This document shows positions 18,235-26,848 of a stretch of 64,000 bases of DNA, piece by piece (the stretch's first letter is position 1; every line of letters starts with the position of its first letter). The position numbers and the translations under genes were made by a program. The notes below the pieces were generated by a model. It worked only from the letters and a program-made list of their open reading frames with translations, was not told the origin of the DNA and searched no databases. The DNA is from Anaerolineaceae bacterium. Its GTDB lineage: Bacteria; Chloroflexota; Anaerolineae; Aggregatilineales; Phototrophicaceae. Location: positions 806,001 to 870,000 of the forward strand of contig JAPPOB010000010.1 of the NCBI GenBank assembly GCA_028818375.1, given 5' to 3'.

Positions 18235-19271
18235 CTGTCACCCTCACTTTCCTGCGCGCTTTCATCCGGGGGCTGCTCCGTATCTGCGCATTCGGGGGCA
18301 TCGCGCCCGGTTCGGGCCCCGGCATCCCTCGCCGCAAAGCCGGTCCGATGAGCGACCAGATACAGGGGGCGTTGGCGCACCTCGTCGAATATCCGCGCCA
18401 CGTACTGCCCCATGACAAACAAAAAGAAAAGCTGGAAGGCCCCCAGCAGCAGGAGCATGACGATGGTGGTCACCTGACCACCCAGAAAACCGGGGCCCAG
18501 CGCCAGGCGCATGAGCGAAATGATCGGCACCGCCAGCACCGAAAGGATACCCAGAAAGAGGCTGAAGTAAATCATGACCTGCAGCGGGAACCAGGAGAAG
18601 CCGGTGATGGCGTCCAGCGCGAAGCGCAGCATTTTGCGCAGGGGATATTTGGTCTCGCCGGCGTGGCGCGTCTGACGCACGTAACGCACGCCGGTCTGTC
18701 GGAAGCCCACCCAACTGGTCATGCCCCGGATGAAGCGGTTGCGTTCGCGCATCGCGTTCAGCGCGTCCACCACCTTGCGGTCCAGCAAGCGAAAATCGCC
18801 GGTATCGAGCGGAATGTCCACGTCGGTGATGCGATAGATCAGACGATAAAACACCAGCGCCGTCAGTTTCTTGAAGCGGCTCTCGCCTTCCCGCTCGCTG
18901 CGAATGGCGTAGACGACGTCGTGGCCCGCCCGCCAGCGCTCGATCATGTCCAGGATGAGTTCCGGCGGGTCTTGCAGGTCGCCGTCGATCAGAATGACGG
19001 CCTCGCCGGCCGCGTGGTCGAGCCCCGCCGTCACCGCAATCTGGTGGCCGAAGTTGCGCGCCAGACCGAGAATGCGCAGGCGATCGTCCGTCGTGGCCGC
19101 GGCTTCCAGCAGCTCCCGCGTGCGGTCGCCGCTGCCATCGTCGACCGCCACCACTTCCCAGGCGGCGCCGGTCTGGTCCAGCACCGCCCGCAGGCGCTGC
19201 AGCAGCGTCGGCACGTTCTCCTCCTCGTTGAAGAGCGGGACGACGACCGAAAAAACAGGGCTGCCGCTCAT
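18231..19271 (-). CDS. GT2 glycosyltransferase, polyprenyl-phosphate sugar transferase type (GtrB/DPM1-like)
   Basis: A 346-residue inverting glycosyltransferase expected to load a sugar onto undecaprenyl phosphate at the inner face of the membrane. N-terminal GT-A domain: VVVPLFNEEENVPTLLQRL (about 9-27), AVDDGSGDRT (about 43-52), the DXD-like metal site in LIDGDLQDPPEL (about 93-104). Two membrane segments follow (about 230-256 and 265-292), as in GtrB. The last 40 residues are a charged tail. It overlaps both flanking PLP-enzyme genes by 4 bases, so it is co-transcribed with catabolic genes despite an envelope-type function. Confidence 0.9.
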   Translation of the reverse strand: MSGSPVFSVVVPLFNEEENVPTLLQRLRAVLDQTGAAWEVVAVDDGSGDRTRELLEAAATTDDRLRILGLARNFGHQIAVTAGLDHAAGEAVILIDGDLQDPPELILDMIERWRAGHDVVYAIRSEREGESRFKKLTALVFYRLIYRITDVDIPLDTGDFRLLDRKVVDALNAMRERNRFIRGMTSWVGFRQTGVRYVRQTRHAGETKYPLRKMLRFALDAITGFSWFPLQVMIYFSLFLGILSVLAVPIISLMRLALGPGFLGGQVTTIVMLLLLGAFQLFFLFVMGQYVARIFDEVRQRPLYLVAHRTGFAARDAGARTGRDAPECADTEQPPDESAQESEGDR

Positions 19272-20521
19272 GCCGCGCGTTCCTGCAGGGCCCGTCGGAT
19301 GGCGTTCTCGTCCGGCGGCACGCGTTGGGCGGCGCCGACGCTGCGGCCTGCCGTCGCCACGTCCTTGAGACCGTTGCCGGTGACCAGCAGCGCGACCGAG
19401 CTGTCGCGGGACAGTTGCCCCCGGGCGATCGCGCTCTCCAGCCCCGCCAGGGCCGCCGCCGCCGCCGGTTCGGCAAAGACGCCGCTGGCCTGGGCCAGGC
19501 GCGGAATCGCGGCCAGAATGGCCTCGTCCGGCACGCTGACCCAGGCGCCGTTGCTCTGCTGCACGGCGCGCAGGGCCTTTGCCCGGTCCCGCGGCAGCCC
19601 GGCCGAGATGCTGTCCGCGATCGTGGAGGCCTTCTGCGCCCTCATGGCCGCCGCGCCGATGCCCTCGCGGGCCGCCTGTACCAGGGCCGAACTGCCCTCC
19701 GCCTGCACGCCGATCAGGCGCGGTTCCCGCTCTGTCCAGCCCAGCAGGCGCAACTCCCGGAAACCCTTGTGCAGGCCGCCGATGATGCTGCCATCACCGA
19801 CGCTGACCACCACGGCGTCCGGCATGCGCCATCCCAGTTGCGCCGCGATTTCGAAGGCTGCCGTCTTTTTGCCTTCGCTGGTGTAGGGATTGATCCCCGT
19901 GTTGCGACAATACCAGCCCTCTTCCTGCGACAGGCGGAAACAGAGCTCAAAAGCCAGATCATAGCTGCCGTCCAGCAGCAGCACCCGCGCGCCGTAGACC
20001 AGCAACTGGGCGATTTTGGCCTCCGGCGCGCCGGCCGGTACGAAGATGATGGCATCCAGTTCGGGAAGCGTGGCGCAGACGCCCGCCAGAGCCGCCGCCG
20101 CATTGCCGGTACTGGCCGTGCTGACGACCCCCCGCCCGCCACGCAGGGCGCGCGCCGCCACCATGGCGCTGGCGCGGTCTTTCAGCGAGGCCGTGGGGTT
20201 GCGCCCCTCGTCCTTGAGCCACAGCGCGCGCAGGCCCAGGTCCCGCGCCAGATACGGCGCCGGCAACAGGGGCGTATCGCCCACCGGCAGGGGCGGCACG
20301 CGGTCCTCCGCAGCAAGCGGCAGCAGGGCGCGCCAGCGCCACATGCCCTCCGCCCGGGGTGCGAGCAGGGCGTCGCGGTCCAGTTGGGCGCGCAAGCGGG
20401 GGTAATCGTAAAGAACGTCCAGGGTGCCGACCTCGCCGCAGTCGGGGCACACGTAGTCCAGAGCGTCCGGCGCATGGCCGTCGCCGCAAAGCACGCAGCG
20501 CAATTCGCGTACGCCGCTCAT
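19268..20521 (-). CDS. Threonine-synthase-like PLP enzyme with N-terminal zinc ribbon
   Basis: A 417-residue fold-type II PLP enzyme. An N-terminal CVLCGDG...CPDCG pair (about 10-33) looks like a zinc ribbon, as in many archaeal/bacterial threonine synthases. The PLP Lys lies in NPTASLKDRASAMVAARAL (about 107-125), and TASTGNAAAALAG (about 134-146) binds phosphate; GDGSIIGGLHKGFREL is also typical. It could be biosynthetic threonine synthase (phosphohomoserine to threonine), but no homoserine pathway genes are here, and its place between carbamate kinase and catabolic genes suggests a lyase on an amino-acid-like breakdown intermediate. Overlaps both neighbours by 4 bases. Confidence 0.85.
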   Translation of the reverse strand: MSGVRELRCVLCGDGHAPDALDYVCPDCGEVGTLDVLYDYPRLRAQLDRDALLAPRAEGMWRWRALLPLAAEDRVPPLPVGDTPLLPAPYLARDLGLRALWLKDEGRNPTASLKDRASAMVAARALRGGRGVVSTASTGNAAAALAGVCATLPELDAIIFVPAGAPEAKIAQLLVYGARVLLLDGSYDLAFELCFRLSQEEGWYCRNTGINPYTSEGKKTAAFEIAAQLGWRMPDAVVVSVGDGSIIGGLHKGFRELRLLGWTEREPRLIGVQAEGSSALVQAAREGIGAAAMRAQKASTIADSISAGLPRDRAKALRAVQQSNGAWVSVPDEAILAAIPRLAQASGVFAEPAAAAALAGLESAIARGQLSRDSSVALLVTGNGLKDVATAGRSVGAAQRVPPDENAIRRALQERAA

Positions 20522-21477
20522 GCGGGCAGCGGCGCCGGCAGGATGCGCGTGCCGGCCTCGCCGTGCAGGGCCCGCGCCAGGTTGGGCGGGTTGGTGATGA
20601 TGGCTTCCGGCTCGCCATGGCGAATGAAGTCCAGGCAGGCCTCGATCTTGGGCAACATGCTGCCGGGCGCGAAGTGCCCTTCGTCGCGATAGCGCTCGGC
20701 TTCGGCGACGGTGAGCAGGTCCAGGTCCCGCTGGTCGGATCGATTAAAGTTGAGCGCCACCTTTTCCACGCCGGTAGAGATGATGAAGAGATCGGCCCGC
20801 AGTTCGCGCGCCAGCAGGCTGCCGCCCCGGTCCTTGTCGATCACCGCGCGCACGCCGCGCAGATCGCCCTGGGAATTGCGCACGACCGGCACACCACCGC
20901 CACCGGCGGCGATGACGATGTAATCGTTGATCACCAGCATGCGAATTGCATTGGTCTCCTGCAGTGCCAGCGGCAGCGGGGAGGGCACCACACGCCGCCA
21001 GCCCCGGCCGGCGTCCTCGCGCAGCGTCCAGCCCTCGGCCTGGCGTTGACGGGCTTCCGCCTCACTCATAAAGCCGCCCACCGGCTTGTCCGGGTTGGCG
21101 AAGGCCCTGTCGGCCGCGTCTACCGTGGTCTGCGTCACCACGGTGACGATGGTGCGGTTGATGCCGTGGCGCCGCAGCGCGCTGTCCAGCGCCTGCTGCA
21201 GCATGTAACCGATGCTGGCCTGGGTATGCGCCACCAGCAGGTCCAGCGGCACCTCGTAAAGGCCGTGCCGCTGCGCGATTTCAAAACGTTGCATGTTGGT
21301 GCCGACCTGGGGCCCGTTGCCATGGGTGAGGGTGACGCTCCAGCCGGCGGCGATCATGGCGGCGATGTTGCGGCAGGTCTCGCGAACGGCGTCCCACTGA
21401 CTGTCAATTTCGGGCCGGCGCGGGTCGCTGATGAGCGAGTTGCCACCGACGGCGACCACGGCCAGCTTGCCTACCAT
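20518..21477 (-). CDS. arcC: Carbamate kinase
   Basis: Converts carbamoyl phosphate and ADP to ATP, CO2 and ammonia (or the reverse); in catabolic clusters it is the ATP-yielding step. The 319-residue amino acid kinase fold shows LAVVAVGGNSLI (about 4-15), THGNGPQVGTNMQRFE (about 54-69), VVTQTTVDAAD (about 117-127), KPVGGFMSEAEA, VINDYIVIAAGGGGVPV (about 181-197) and VIDKDRGGSLLA. Lies 40 bases after the YgeW-like transferase gene, matching YqeA/ArcC in the ygeW clusters. The 3' end overlaps the threonine-synthase-like gene by 4 bases. Confidence 0.95.
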   Translation of the reverse strand: MVGKLAVVAVGGNSLISDPRRPEIDSQWDAVRETCRNIAAMIAAGWSVTLTHGNGPQVGTNMQRFEIAQRHGLYEVPLDLLVAHTQASIGYMLQQALDSALRRHGINRTIVTVVTQTTVDAADRAFANPDKPVGGFMSEAEARQRQAEGWTLREDAGRGWRRVVPSPLPLALQETNAIRMLVINDYIVIAAGGGGVPVVRNSQGDLRGVRAVIDKDRGGSLLARELRADLFIISTGVEKVALNFNRSDQRDLDLLTVAEAERYRDEGHFAPGSMLPKIEACLDFIRHGEPEAIITNPPNLARALHGEAGTRILPAPLPA

Positions 21478-21516
21478 GAGGCCCCTCCTTTTGCCGGGGT
21501 TGACACTCGCCGGGCG

Positions 21517-22500
21517 CTAACGCATCGTCAGCGCCATGGTCGCCTTCTGCACGTGCAGGCGGTTCTCGGCCTCGTCGTAGACGACGCTCTGCGGCCCGTC
21601 GATCACGCCGTCCGTGACCTCAATGTTGCGGTCCGCCGGCAAACAGTGCATGTAGACGGCGTGGTCCTGCGCCAGCGCCATGCGCCTTTCGTCCGTGATC
21701 CAGTCCGTGTATTGCCGCCCGATGCGCGCCGATTCTTCATCGTCATCCGTCGTCAGCAGGGCGCCCCAACTCTTCGGGTAGAGGATGTCGGCGTCGCGGA
21801 AACCGGCATCGAAGTCGTCGATCAGTTCCAGCGAGCCGCCATGCTGCCCCACGTTGTCCTGCGCCTGCTGCAGGATGTCCGGCATCAGTTTGTACTCCGG
21901 CGGATGCGTCAGGCGCAGGTTCATGCCGAAGCGCGACATCAGCAGGATCAGGCTCTGGGGCACCGAAATCGGTTTCTGGTAACTGGCGGCGTAGGCCCAG
22001 CTGACGTTCATGGTGCGGCCGCGCAGATCGCGCCCGAATCGCTCCATGATGGTCATCAGGTCAGCCAGAATCTGAAAGGGATGGTAGACGTCGCACTGCA
22101 TGTTCAGCACCGGCGCGCGGCTGGCGGCGGCCACCTCGCGAATGTAGCGGTTGCCGAAGTCCCAGTCGCACTGGCGGATGGCGATGCCGTCAGTATAGCG
22201 CCCGACGATTTCGCCGATTTCCTTCGCGGTGTCGCCATGGCTGATTTGCGTGGTATGGCTCTCGATGAACTGGGCGTGACCGCCCAGCTGGGCCATGCCG
22301 GCCTCGAAGCTGATGCGCGTGCGCGTACTGGAGAAGAAGAACAGCATGCCCAGCACCCTGTCGCGCAGCAGGGCGTGGGGCTCGCCGGTCGCGCGCCGTC
22401 GCTTCAGGTCCCAGGCGACGTCCAGCAGGGTATCGATTTCGTCCCGCGTCCATTCCTGGGTGGTGATCATGTCGCGACCGCGCAAGTCCGTCTGCATCAC
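21517..22500 (-). CDS. ygeW: YgeW-type knotted carbamoyltransferase
   Basis: A 327-residue carbamoyltransferase paralogue of ornithine/aspartate transcarbamylases. Carbamoyl phosphate is bound by SSTRTRISFEAG (about 57-68) and MHCLPADRN (about 280-288). The sequence pattern fits the YgeW family, whose members accompany carbamate kinase, YgeY and SsnA; the true amino acceptor or donor is not established for YgeW. Probably it phosphorolyses a carbamoylated intermediate, giving carbamoyl phosphate to the kinase encoded next. ATG at 22500 lies 57 bases after the YgeY-like stop. Confidence 0.9.
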   Translation of the reverse strand: MMQTDLRGRDMITTQEWTRDEIDTLLDVAWDLKRRRATGEPHALLRDRVLGMLFFFSSTRTRISFEAGMAQLGGHAQFIESHTTQISHGDTAKEIGEIVGRYTDGIAIRQCDWDFGNRYIREVAAASRAPVLNMQCDVYHPFQILADLMTIMERFGRDLRGRTMNVSWAYAASYQKPISVPQSLILLMSRFGMNLRLTHPPEYKLMPDILQQAQDNVGQHGGSLELIDDFDAGFRDADILYPKSWGALLTTDDDEESARIGRQYTDWITDERRMALAQDHAVYMHCLPADRNIEVTDGVIDGPQSVVYDEAENRLHVQKATMALTMR

Positions 22501-22557
22501 TGCCTCTCCTGTGCCCGCTCAAACAGGGCGAAATTGTACCCCTTACCGGTACGCCGG

Positions 22558-23766
22558 TCACGCCTCCGCCTGTAGCAGTGTGGCGGGCAGCAGGGCGTAC
22601 CACTCGGTGGAACGCACCACGTCCTCCAGAGGCACCTGGTCCAGAACCGTATGGGCATGTGCTTCCTCGCCCGGGCCGAAACCGATCGAGGGGATGCCGG
22701 CCTTGCCGGCCCAGAACACGCCGTTGGTGGAGAAGTTCCACTTCCCCGGCTTTTCCAGCGGGCCCCACAGCATTTCACCGGCGCGCAGACCCGCCTGCAC
22801 CAGGGCATGTTCCTCTTCCAGCGCCCAGGCCGGGTAAATCTTGTCGAGCGGGTACACGTAGCCGGTGTAGCTGGGCACCTCGTAGCGCAGAATCGAGACT
22901 TCCATGTCGTCCCGCTCACCCACAATCGACTGGAGGCGCCGAAGTTCTTCGTGGGGGTCCTCGCCGAAGGTCAGACGCCGGTCGACGAAGCAGGTGGCGT
23001 GGTTGGGCACGGCGTTGATGCTGGGCGTGTCCACGTGGATGTCGGTGATCGTGACGCGGCCGTCACCGAGAAAGGGATCGTCGCGGAATTCCGGCTCCAG
23101 ACGCCGGATGCGTTCCATCACCGGCAGCAGTTTGTAGATCGGATTGTCGCCCAGATGGTTGGAAGCGGCGTGGGAACTGCGGCCGCGGGCGTCCACCCGC
23201 ATTTCGACGCGCCCCTTCTGGCCGCGGTAGACCTGCATGTCAGTCGGTTCACCGATGACCACCAGGTCCGGCCGCAGTCCCTCCACGTTGTAAAGAGCGT
23301 CCGGCGCGCTGCCGTCATTCCATTCCTCCATGTTGCCGAAGTAGTATCCGGTGAAGCCCTCCAGCAGACCCAGTTCACGCGCCAGCGCCAGACCGTAAAT
23401 CATGCCCGGCGTGCTGCCCTTCTCGTCGCAGGCGCCGCGGGCGAAGAGGACTCCGTCCCGCACCACGCCTTCGAAAGGGTCCCAGTCCCACTCCTCCGGG
23501 TTGCCGACGCCAACGGTGTCGAGGTGACTGTCGTAGAGCAGTTTGCGCGGCCCGTCGCCAATGCGCCCGACGACGTTGCCCATGCGGTCCCACCACACCT
23601 CGTCAAAGCCGACGCGCCGCATCTCCGCTTCGGCGCGCTCGCCCACGTCACGTATCTGGCTGTCCATGCTGGGGATCGCGCAGAGTTCGCGCAAAAAAGC
23701 GATGATCGTGTCCCGTTCCAGCGCCACGCGGGCGCGCAGATCTTCGATGGTCCCCGAATCCGTCAT
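22558..23766 (-). CDS. ygeY: YgeY-like M20 family metallohydrolase
   Basis: A 402-residue dinuclear metal amidohydrolase/peptidase of the M20 superfamily; the YgeY branch is linked by neighbourhood to selenium/molybdenum hydroxylase loci. Metal and catalytic motifs: YDSHLDTVGVG (about 79-89; HxD), ARGACDEKGSTPGMIYG (about 110-126), the catalytic Glu region NMEEWNDGSAPD (about 146-157) and VIGEPTDMQVYRGQKGR (about 173-189). The start is set at the ATG at 23766; an upstream ATG at 23832 would overlap folD. The likely role is hydrolysis of a C-N bond in a ureido or amide intermediate; substrate unproven here. Confidence 0.9.
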   Translation of the reverse strand: MTDSGTIEDLRARVALERDTIIAFLRELCAIPSMDSQIRDVGERAEAEMRRVGFDEVWWDRMGNVVGRIGDGPRKLLYDSHLDTVGVGNPEEWDWDPFEGVVRDGVLFARGACDEKGSTPGMIYGLALARELGLLEGFTGYYFGNMEEWNDGSAPDALYNVEGLRPDLVVIGEPTDMQVYRGQKGRVEMRVDARGRSSHAASNHLGDNPIYKLLPVMERIRRLEPEFRDDPFLGDGRVTITDIHVDTPSINAVPNHATCFVDRRLTFGEDPHEELRRLQSIVGERDDMEVSILRYEVPSYTGYVYPLDKIYPAWALEEEHALVQAGLRAGEMLWGPLEKPGKWNFSTNGVFWAGKAGIPSIGFGPGEEAHAHTVLDQVPLEDVVRSTEWYALLPATLLQAEA

Positions 23767-23824
23767 CAGGCGCTCTCCCTGCCGGCCAGCCTGCCGAGCC
23801 GGCACTTTCCTCAATAGTCCAGGG

Positions 23825-24715
23825 TCAAACATGCGGGCCGAGGCTGCGTTGAGCGGCCAGCAGGGTATGTCGCAGCAACATCGTGATGGTCATGGGCCCC
23901 ACGCCGCCGGGCACCCTGCTGATGGCGCCCGCCACCCGCCTGGCGCGCTCGAAGTCCACGTCCCCGACCCAGCGCCAGCCGCGCTCGCTGGAGGGATCCT
24001 CAATGCGATTGGTGCCGACGTCGATGATCGCCACGCCCGGCTTCAGCCACTCCGCCTTCACAAACAGGGGCTGCCCCAGGGCTGCGATGAGCACATCCGC
24101 CTGGCGCACCAGGGCGGGCAGGTCGCGGGTGTGACTGTGGCACAGGGTCACGGTGGCGTCAGCCTTTTGCAGCATCAGGGCCAGTGGCAGCCCCACGATA
24201 TTGCTGCGGCCCAGCACGACGGCGTGCGCGCCTGCCAGACACACGCCGGCGTCTTTCAGCATGACCATCACGCCGGAGGGCGTCGCCGGCGCGAAGGCCG
24301 GCTCGCGCCCCTTCATGGCCAGCTGGCCGACGTGCAGGGGATGGAAGCCGTCCACGTCCTTGGCGAGACTCACCTGCGCCAGGGCCTTCTGCTCGTCGAT
24401 CTGCGGCGGCAGCGGCAACTGCACCAGGATGCCATGGACGGCCGGATCGGCGTTGAAGACGCGCAGGGCCCGCTCCACCGCCCGCTGGTCGCTGTCGGCG
24501 TTCAGTTCCTGCGTTTGCGATTCAATGCCCACCCTTTCGCAGGCGCGGCGCTTCATGCGCACGTATTGCGCCGAGGCCGGATCGTCCCCGGCCAGCAGGG
24601 CGGCCAGCCTGGGCGCCAGGCCATGTTCCTGGCGCAAACGGGCCACGCCCTCCGCGATTTCCGCCTGAAGACGCTGCGCCAACGCCCTGCCGTCAAGTAT
24701 CCTCGCGCCCATCAC
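23825..24715 (-). CDS. folD: Bifunctional methylenetetrahydrofolate dehydrogenase/methenyltetrahydrofolate cyclohydrolase
   Basis: Interconverts 5,10-methylene-, methenyl- and 10-formyl-tetrahydrofolate with NADP+. The 296-residue length is standard. Seen: YVRMKRRACERVGI (about 51-64, catalytic Lys/Tyr region), ILVQLPLPPQIDEQKAL (about 95-111), KDVDGFHP (about 118-125), the NADP loop VVLGRSNIVGLPLALML (about 165-181), and PGGVGPMTITMLLRHTL near the C-terminus. It is the first gene of the minus-strand array, about 60 bases upstream of ygeY. Folate one-carbon units are released in purine breakdown (formimino groups), so its position may be meaningful, though folD is a housekeeping gene. Confidence 0.95.
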   Translation of the reverse strand: MMGARILDGRALAQRLQAEIAEGVARLRQEHGLAPRLAALLAGDDPASAQYVRMKRRACERVGIESQTQELNADSDQRAVERALRVFNADPAVHGILVQLPLPPQIDEQKALAQVSLAKDVDGFHPLHVGQLAMKGREPAFAPATPSGVMVMLKDAGVCLAGAHAVVLGRSNIVGLPLALMLQKADATVTLCHSHTRDLPALVRQADVLIAALGQPLFVKAEWLKPGVAIIDVGTNRIEDPSSERGWRWVGDVDFERARRVAGAISRVPGGVGPMTITMLLRHTLLAAQRSLGPHV

Positions 24716-24801
24716 TGCTCCGCCATCCTGCGTGCCGCATTCAGTCTACACCCTGGCCGGGAGAACTCACAGGGCAACCTGTTCAGCGACACGCATTCTG
24801 G

Positions 24802-24807
24802 TACACT
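24802..24807 (+). promoter_or_regulatory. Possible -10 element before the guanylate-kinase-like gene
   Basis: TACACT lies 35 bases before the TTG start at 24843; no good -35 element is seen upstream. A purine-rich ribosome site, AAAGGGAGAGG, directly precedes the TTG. Confidence 0.3.
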
Positions 24808-24842
24808 GGGGGCAAGCCATCACAGCCTGAAAGGGAGAGGGC

Positions 24843-25814
24843 TTGAGCGACGGTCGCGGCATCTTCTTTATGGTGGTCGGACCGCCGGGCGCGGGCAAAA
24901 ACACCCTGATGAACGATGCCCTGCGGCGATTGCCCTGGCTGAAGCACCTGGCGACCTGTACCACGCGTTCGCCGCGGCCTGGCGAACTTGAGGCCGGCGA
25001 GTACCACTTCGTTTCCATGCCACGCTTCCGGCAAATGATCGCGGACGACGAATTGCTGGAATGGCAGGAAGTCCATCCCGGCCGCTACTACGGTGTGCCA
25101 CGCATGGCCGTTGAACGCCGTCTGGCGGCCGGCGAGATGCTCATCGCCGACCTGGACGTGCTGGGCGCCACCTGCCTGCAGATCCTTTATCCCGTAAACA
25201 GCGTGCTGCTTTTCGTTGAACCCCCCTCGCCACAGGAACTGAAACAGAGGATGCAGAGGAGGGGCGACCGGGAAGCGGACATTCAGTCACGCATTCGTCG
25301 CGTGCACATGGAAATGCAGTACGCGACTCTCGCGGATGAAGTCATCGTCAACGACGATCTGGTCACATCCTGCGACAGGCTGCGCGAGATTCTGGAGGAG
25401 CGTCGCAAACGGCGTCGGCTGAATCGGGAGCGCGTCAGTCAACGGCGTTTCTTCGCCCGGCTGCTGGTCATGGACGGGGAGCGGGCGCTGCTACGGACAG
25501 GGAGCGATTCCCTGCCCTGGCGGCCTCTGCGAGCGCCGCAGGCACTGCACCAGGCCGCCCTGCAGTGTCTGGCTGACCTGCCCTGGAATGCACAGGGTTG
25601 CCTGCACAATCCCCTGGGTCACGCCGGCTCCTTTGTGCCGCCGACTCTGGTTGAGGCGCGCGGTCCGGAGTTGCACCTCACCTGGGTCTTCCGGCTTGAT
25701 GACGCTCCCGGCGACGCTCCCGCAGGCTGGCGCTGGACCTCGTTGCAGGACCCTGAATTGCCGGCCGGTCTGGCGCAACAGCTCCACATCACCGAACCCC
25801 TGTTGTTGTCCTGA
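24843..25814 (+). CDS. Guanylate-kinase-like protein with extra C-terminal domain and altered P-loop
   Basis: A 323-residue protein. Residues about 6-190 align in pattern with guanylate kinase: P-loop GPPGAGKNT (13-21), CTTRSPRPGELEAGEYHFVS (about 39-58), LLEWQEVHPGRYYGVPRMAV (about 70-89) and a lid-like RRGDREADIQSRI (about 138-150). The residue after the P-loop Lys is Asn instead of Ser/Thr, so phosphate/Mg binding may differ. About 125 further residues form an unassigned domain not present in the usual 200-residue enzyme. It could still be the cell's GMP kinase or a diverged paralogue. TTG start is backed by the purine-rich site just upstream; the ygfZ gene follows after 2 bases. Confidence 0.75.
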   Translation: MSDGRGIFFMVVGPPGAGKNTLMNDALRRLPWLKHLATCTTRSPRPGELEAGEYHFVSMPRFRQMIADDELLEWQEVHPGRYYGVPRMAVERRLAAGEMLIADLDVLGATCLQILYPVNSVLLFVEPPSPQELKQRMQRRGDREADIQSRIRRVHMEMQYATLADEVIVNDDLVTSCDRLREILEERRKRRRLNRERVSQRRFFARLLVMDGERALLRTGSDSLPWRPLRAPQALHQAALQCLADLPWNAQGCLHNPLGHAGSFVPPTLVEARGPELHLTWVFRLDDAPGDAPAGWRWTSLQDPELPAGLAQQLHITEPLLLS

Positions 25815-25816
25815 TC

Positions 25817-26848
25817 ATGGGTCTGCGCGCTTTGCAGCAGTCCCAGGGCGCATGTCTTGCGCCGGACGGCATTCCGTTGCATTTCGGCGATTCGCAAGGG
25901 GCCTGGCAGGCTGCCCTGCACTCCGCCGTTCTGCTCGACCGCTCGCATGAGGCGCGTATGCGGCTCGCCGGCGCAAGCGCGGCCGATCTCCTGCAGCGCC
26001 TGTCCACCAATGACGTGCTGGCCCCGGGCCTCAACCAGGGATGCCCGACGATTTTCACCAACTGGCACGGTCGGGTTTTGGAGCGGGTTGAAATCTGGCG
26101 CGAGGCGGAGGGGCTCCTGCTGCTCGGCGGGCCCGGACGGGCGGCGCCGTTGCGGGACTACCTGCAACGCAACATCTTTTTCAACGATGACGTGCAGATC
26201 ACCGATCTTGCGCCCGACCACAGCCTCTTCGACCTGATCGGCCCCACGGCCCCTGCCCTGCTGCAACTTCCGCATGCAGGCCGGAACGGCTGCAAGCTCG
26301 GTCGCGCGGAACTGGCCGGCCATGACCTGCAGGTTGCGCCGCGCAAGGCGCCCGGCGTGCCGCGCCTTTCCCTGCTCCTGCCGGCGGCAGCCGCGGCGGA
26401 CCTGTGGCAGACGCTGTGCGGCGCCGGCGCGCTGCCCGCCGGATCGCTCCTCTTCAATGCCTTGCGCGTGCGTGCCGGGCTGCCGGCAGCGGGCAGTGAA
26501 CTGACGACGGACTACATTCCCCTGGAACTGGGGCTGTGGGACGAAGTGAGCTTCAGCAAGGGCTGTTACACGGGCCAGGAGATTATCGCCCGCATGGAAA
26601 GTCGCGGGCAACTGGCGAAGATGATGATGCGCCTGCGTCCCGCCTCCGCGGTGGAGGCCCCGGCGGAGCTGCTGCATGAGGGGCGGGTCGCCGGCCGCCT
26701 GACCAGCAGCGTCACCGCGCCGGATGGCGTGCGACATGCGCTGGGCGTACTGCGAGTCGCGCAGGCCGAGCCAGGCGCCCTTTTGCAAACTGCCGCAGGC
26801 GTCCAGCTGGAAGTTCTTGCGCCGGCAGGCGTGCAGCCGGGTGGTTAA
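25817..26848 (+). CDS. ygfZ: YgfZ/GcvT-family folate-binding protein
   Basis: A 343-residue GcvT-like protein that in Escherichia coli assists assembly or repair of certain Fe-S enzymes in a folate-dependent way. The hallmark KGCYTGQE (about 248-255) with its Cys lies in SKGCYTGQEIIARMESRG. The N-terminal half has the GcvT pattern LLQRLSTNDVLAPGLNQG (about 57-74). It starts two bases after the guanylate-kinase-like stop, so they are co-translated. The 3' end overlaps the convergent septum initiator gene by 4 bases. Fe-S repair would fit a cell that expresses 2Fe-2S molybdenum hydroxylases. Confidence 0.9.
   Translation: MGLRALQQSQGACLAPDGIPLHFGDSQGAWQAALHSAVLLDRSHEARMRLAGASAADLLQRLSTNDVLAPGLNQGCPTIFTNWHGRVLERVEIWREAEGLLLLGGPGRAAPLRDYLQRNIFFNDDVQITDLAPDHSLFDLIGPTAPALLQLPHAGRNGCKLGRAELAGHDLQVAPRKAPGVPRLSLLLPAAAAADLWQTLCGAGALPAGSLLFNALRVRAGLPAAGSELTTDYIPLELGLWDEVSFSKGCYTGQEIIARMESRGQLAKMMMRLRPASAVEAPAELLHEGRVAGRLTSSVTAPDGVRHALGVLRVAQAEPGALLQTAAGVQLEVLAPAGVQPGG

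Noticed and set aside
20359..22575. Long plus-strand open frame opposite threonine-synthase-like, carbamate kinase and YgeW genes
   Set aside because: Same reason: antisense to well-conserved genes, no motif, His/Gln/Arg-biased composition.
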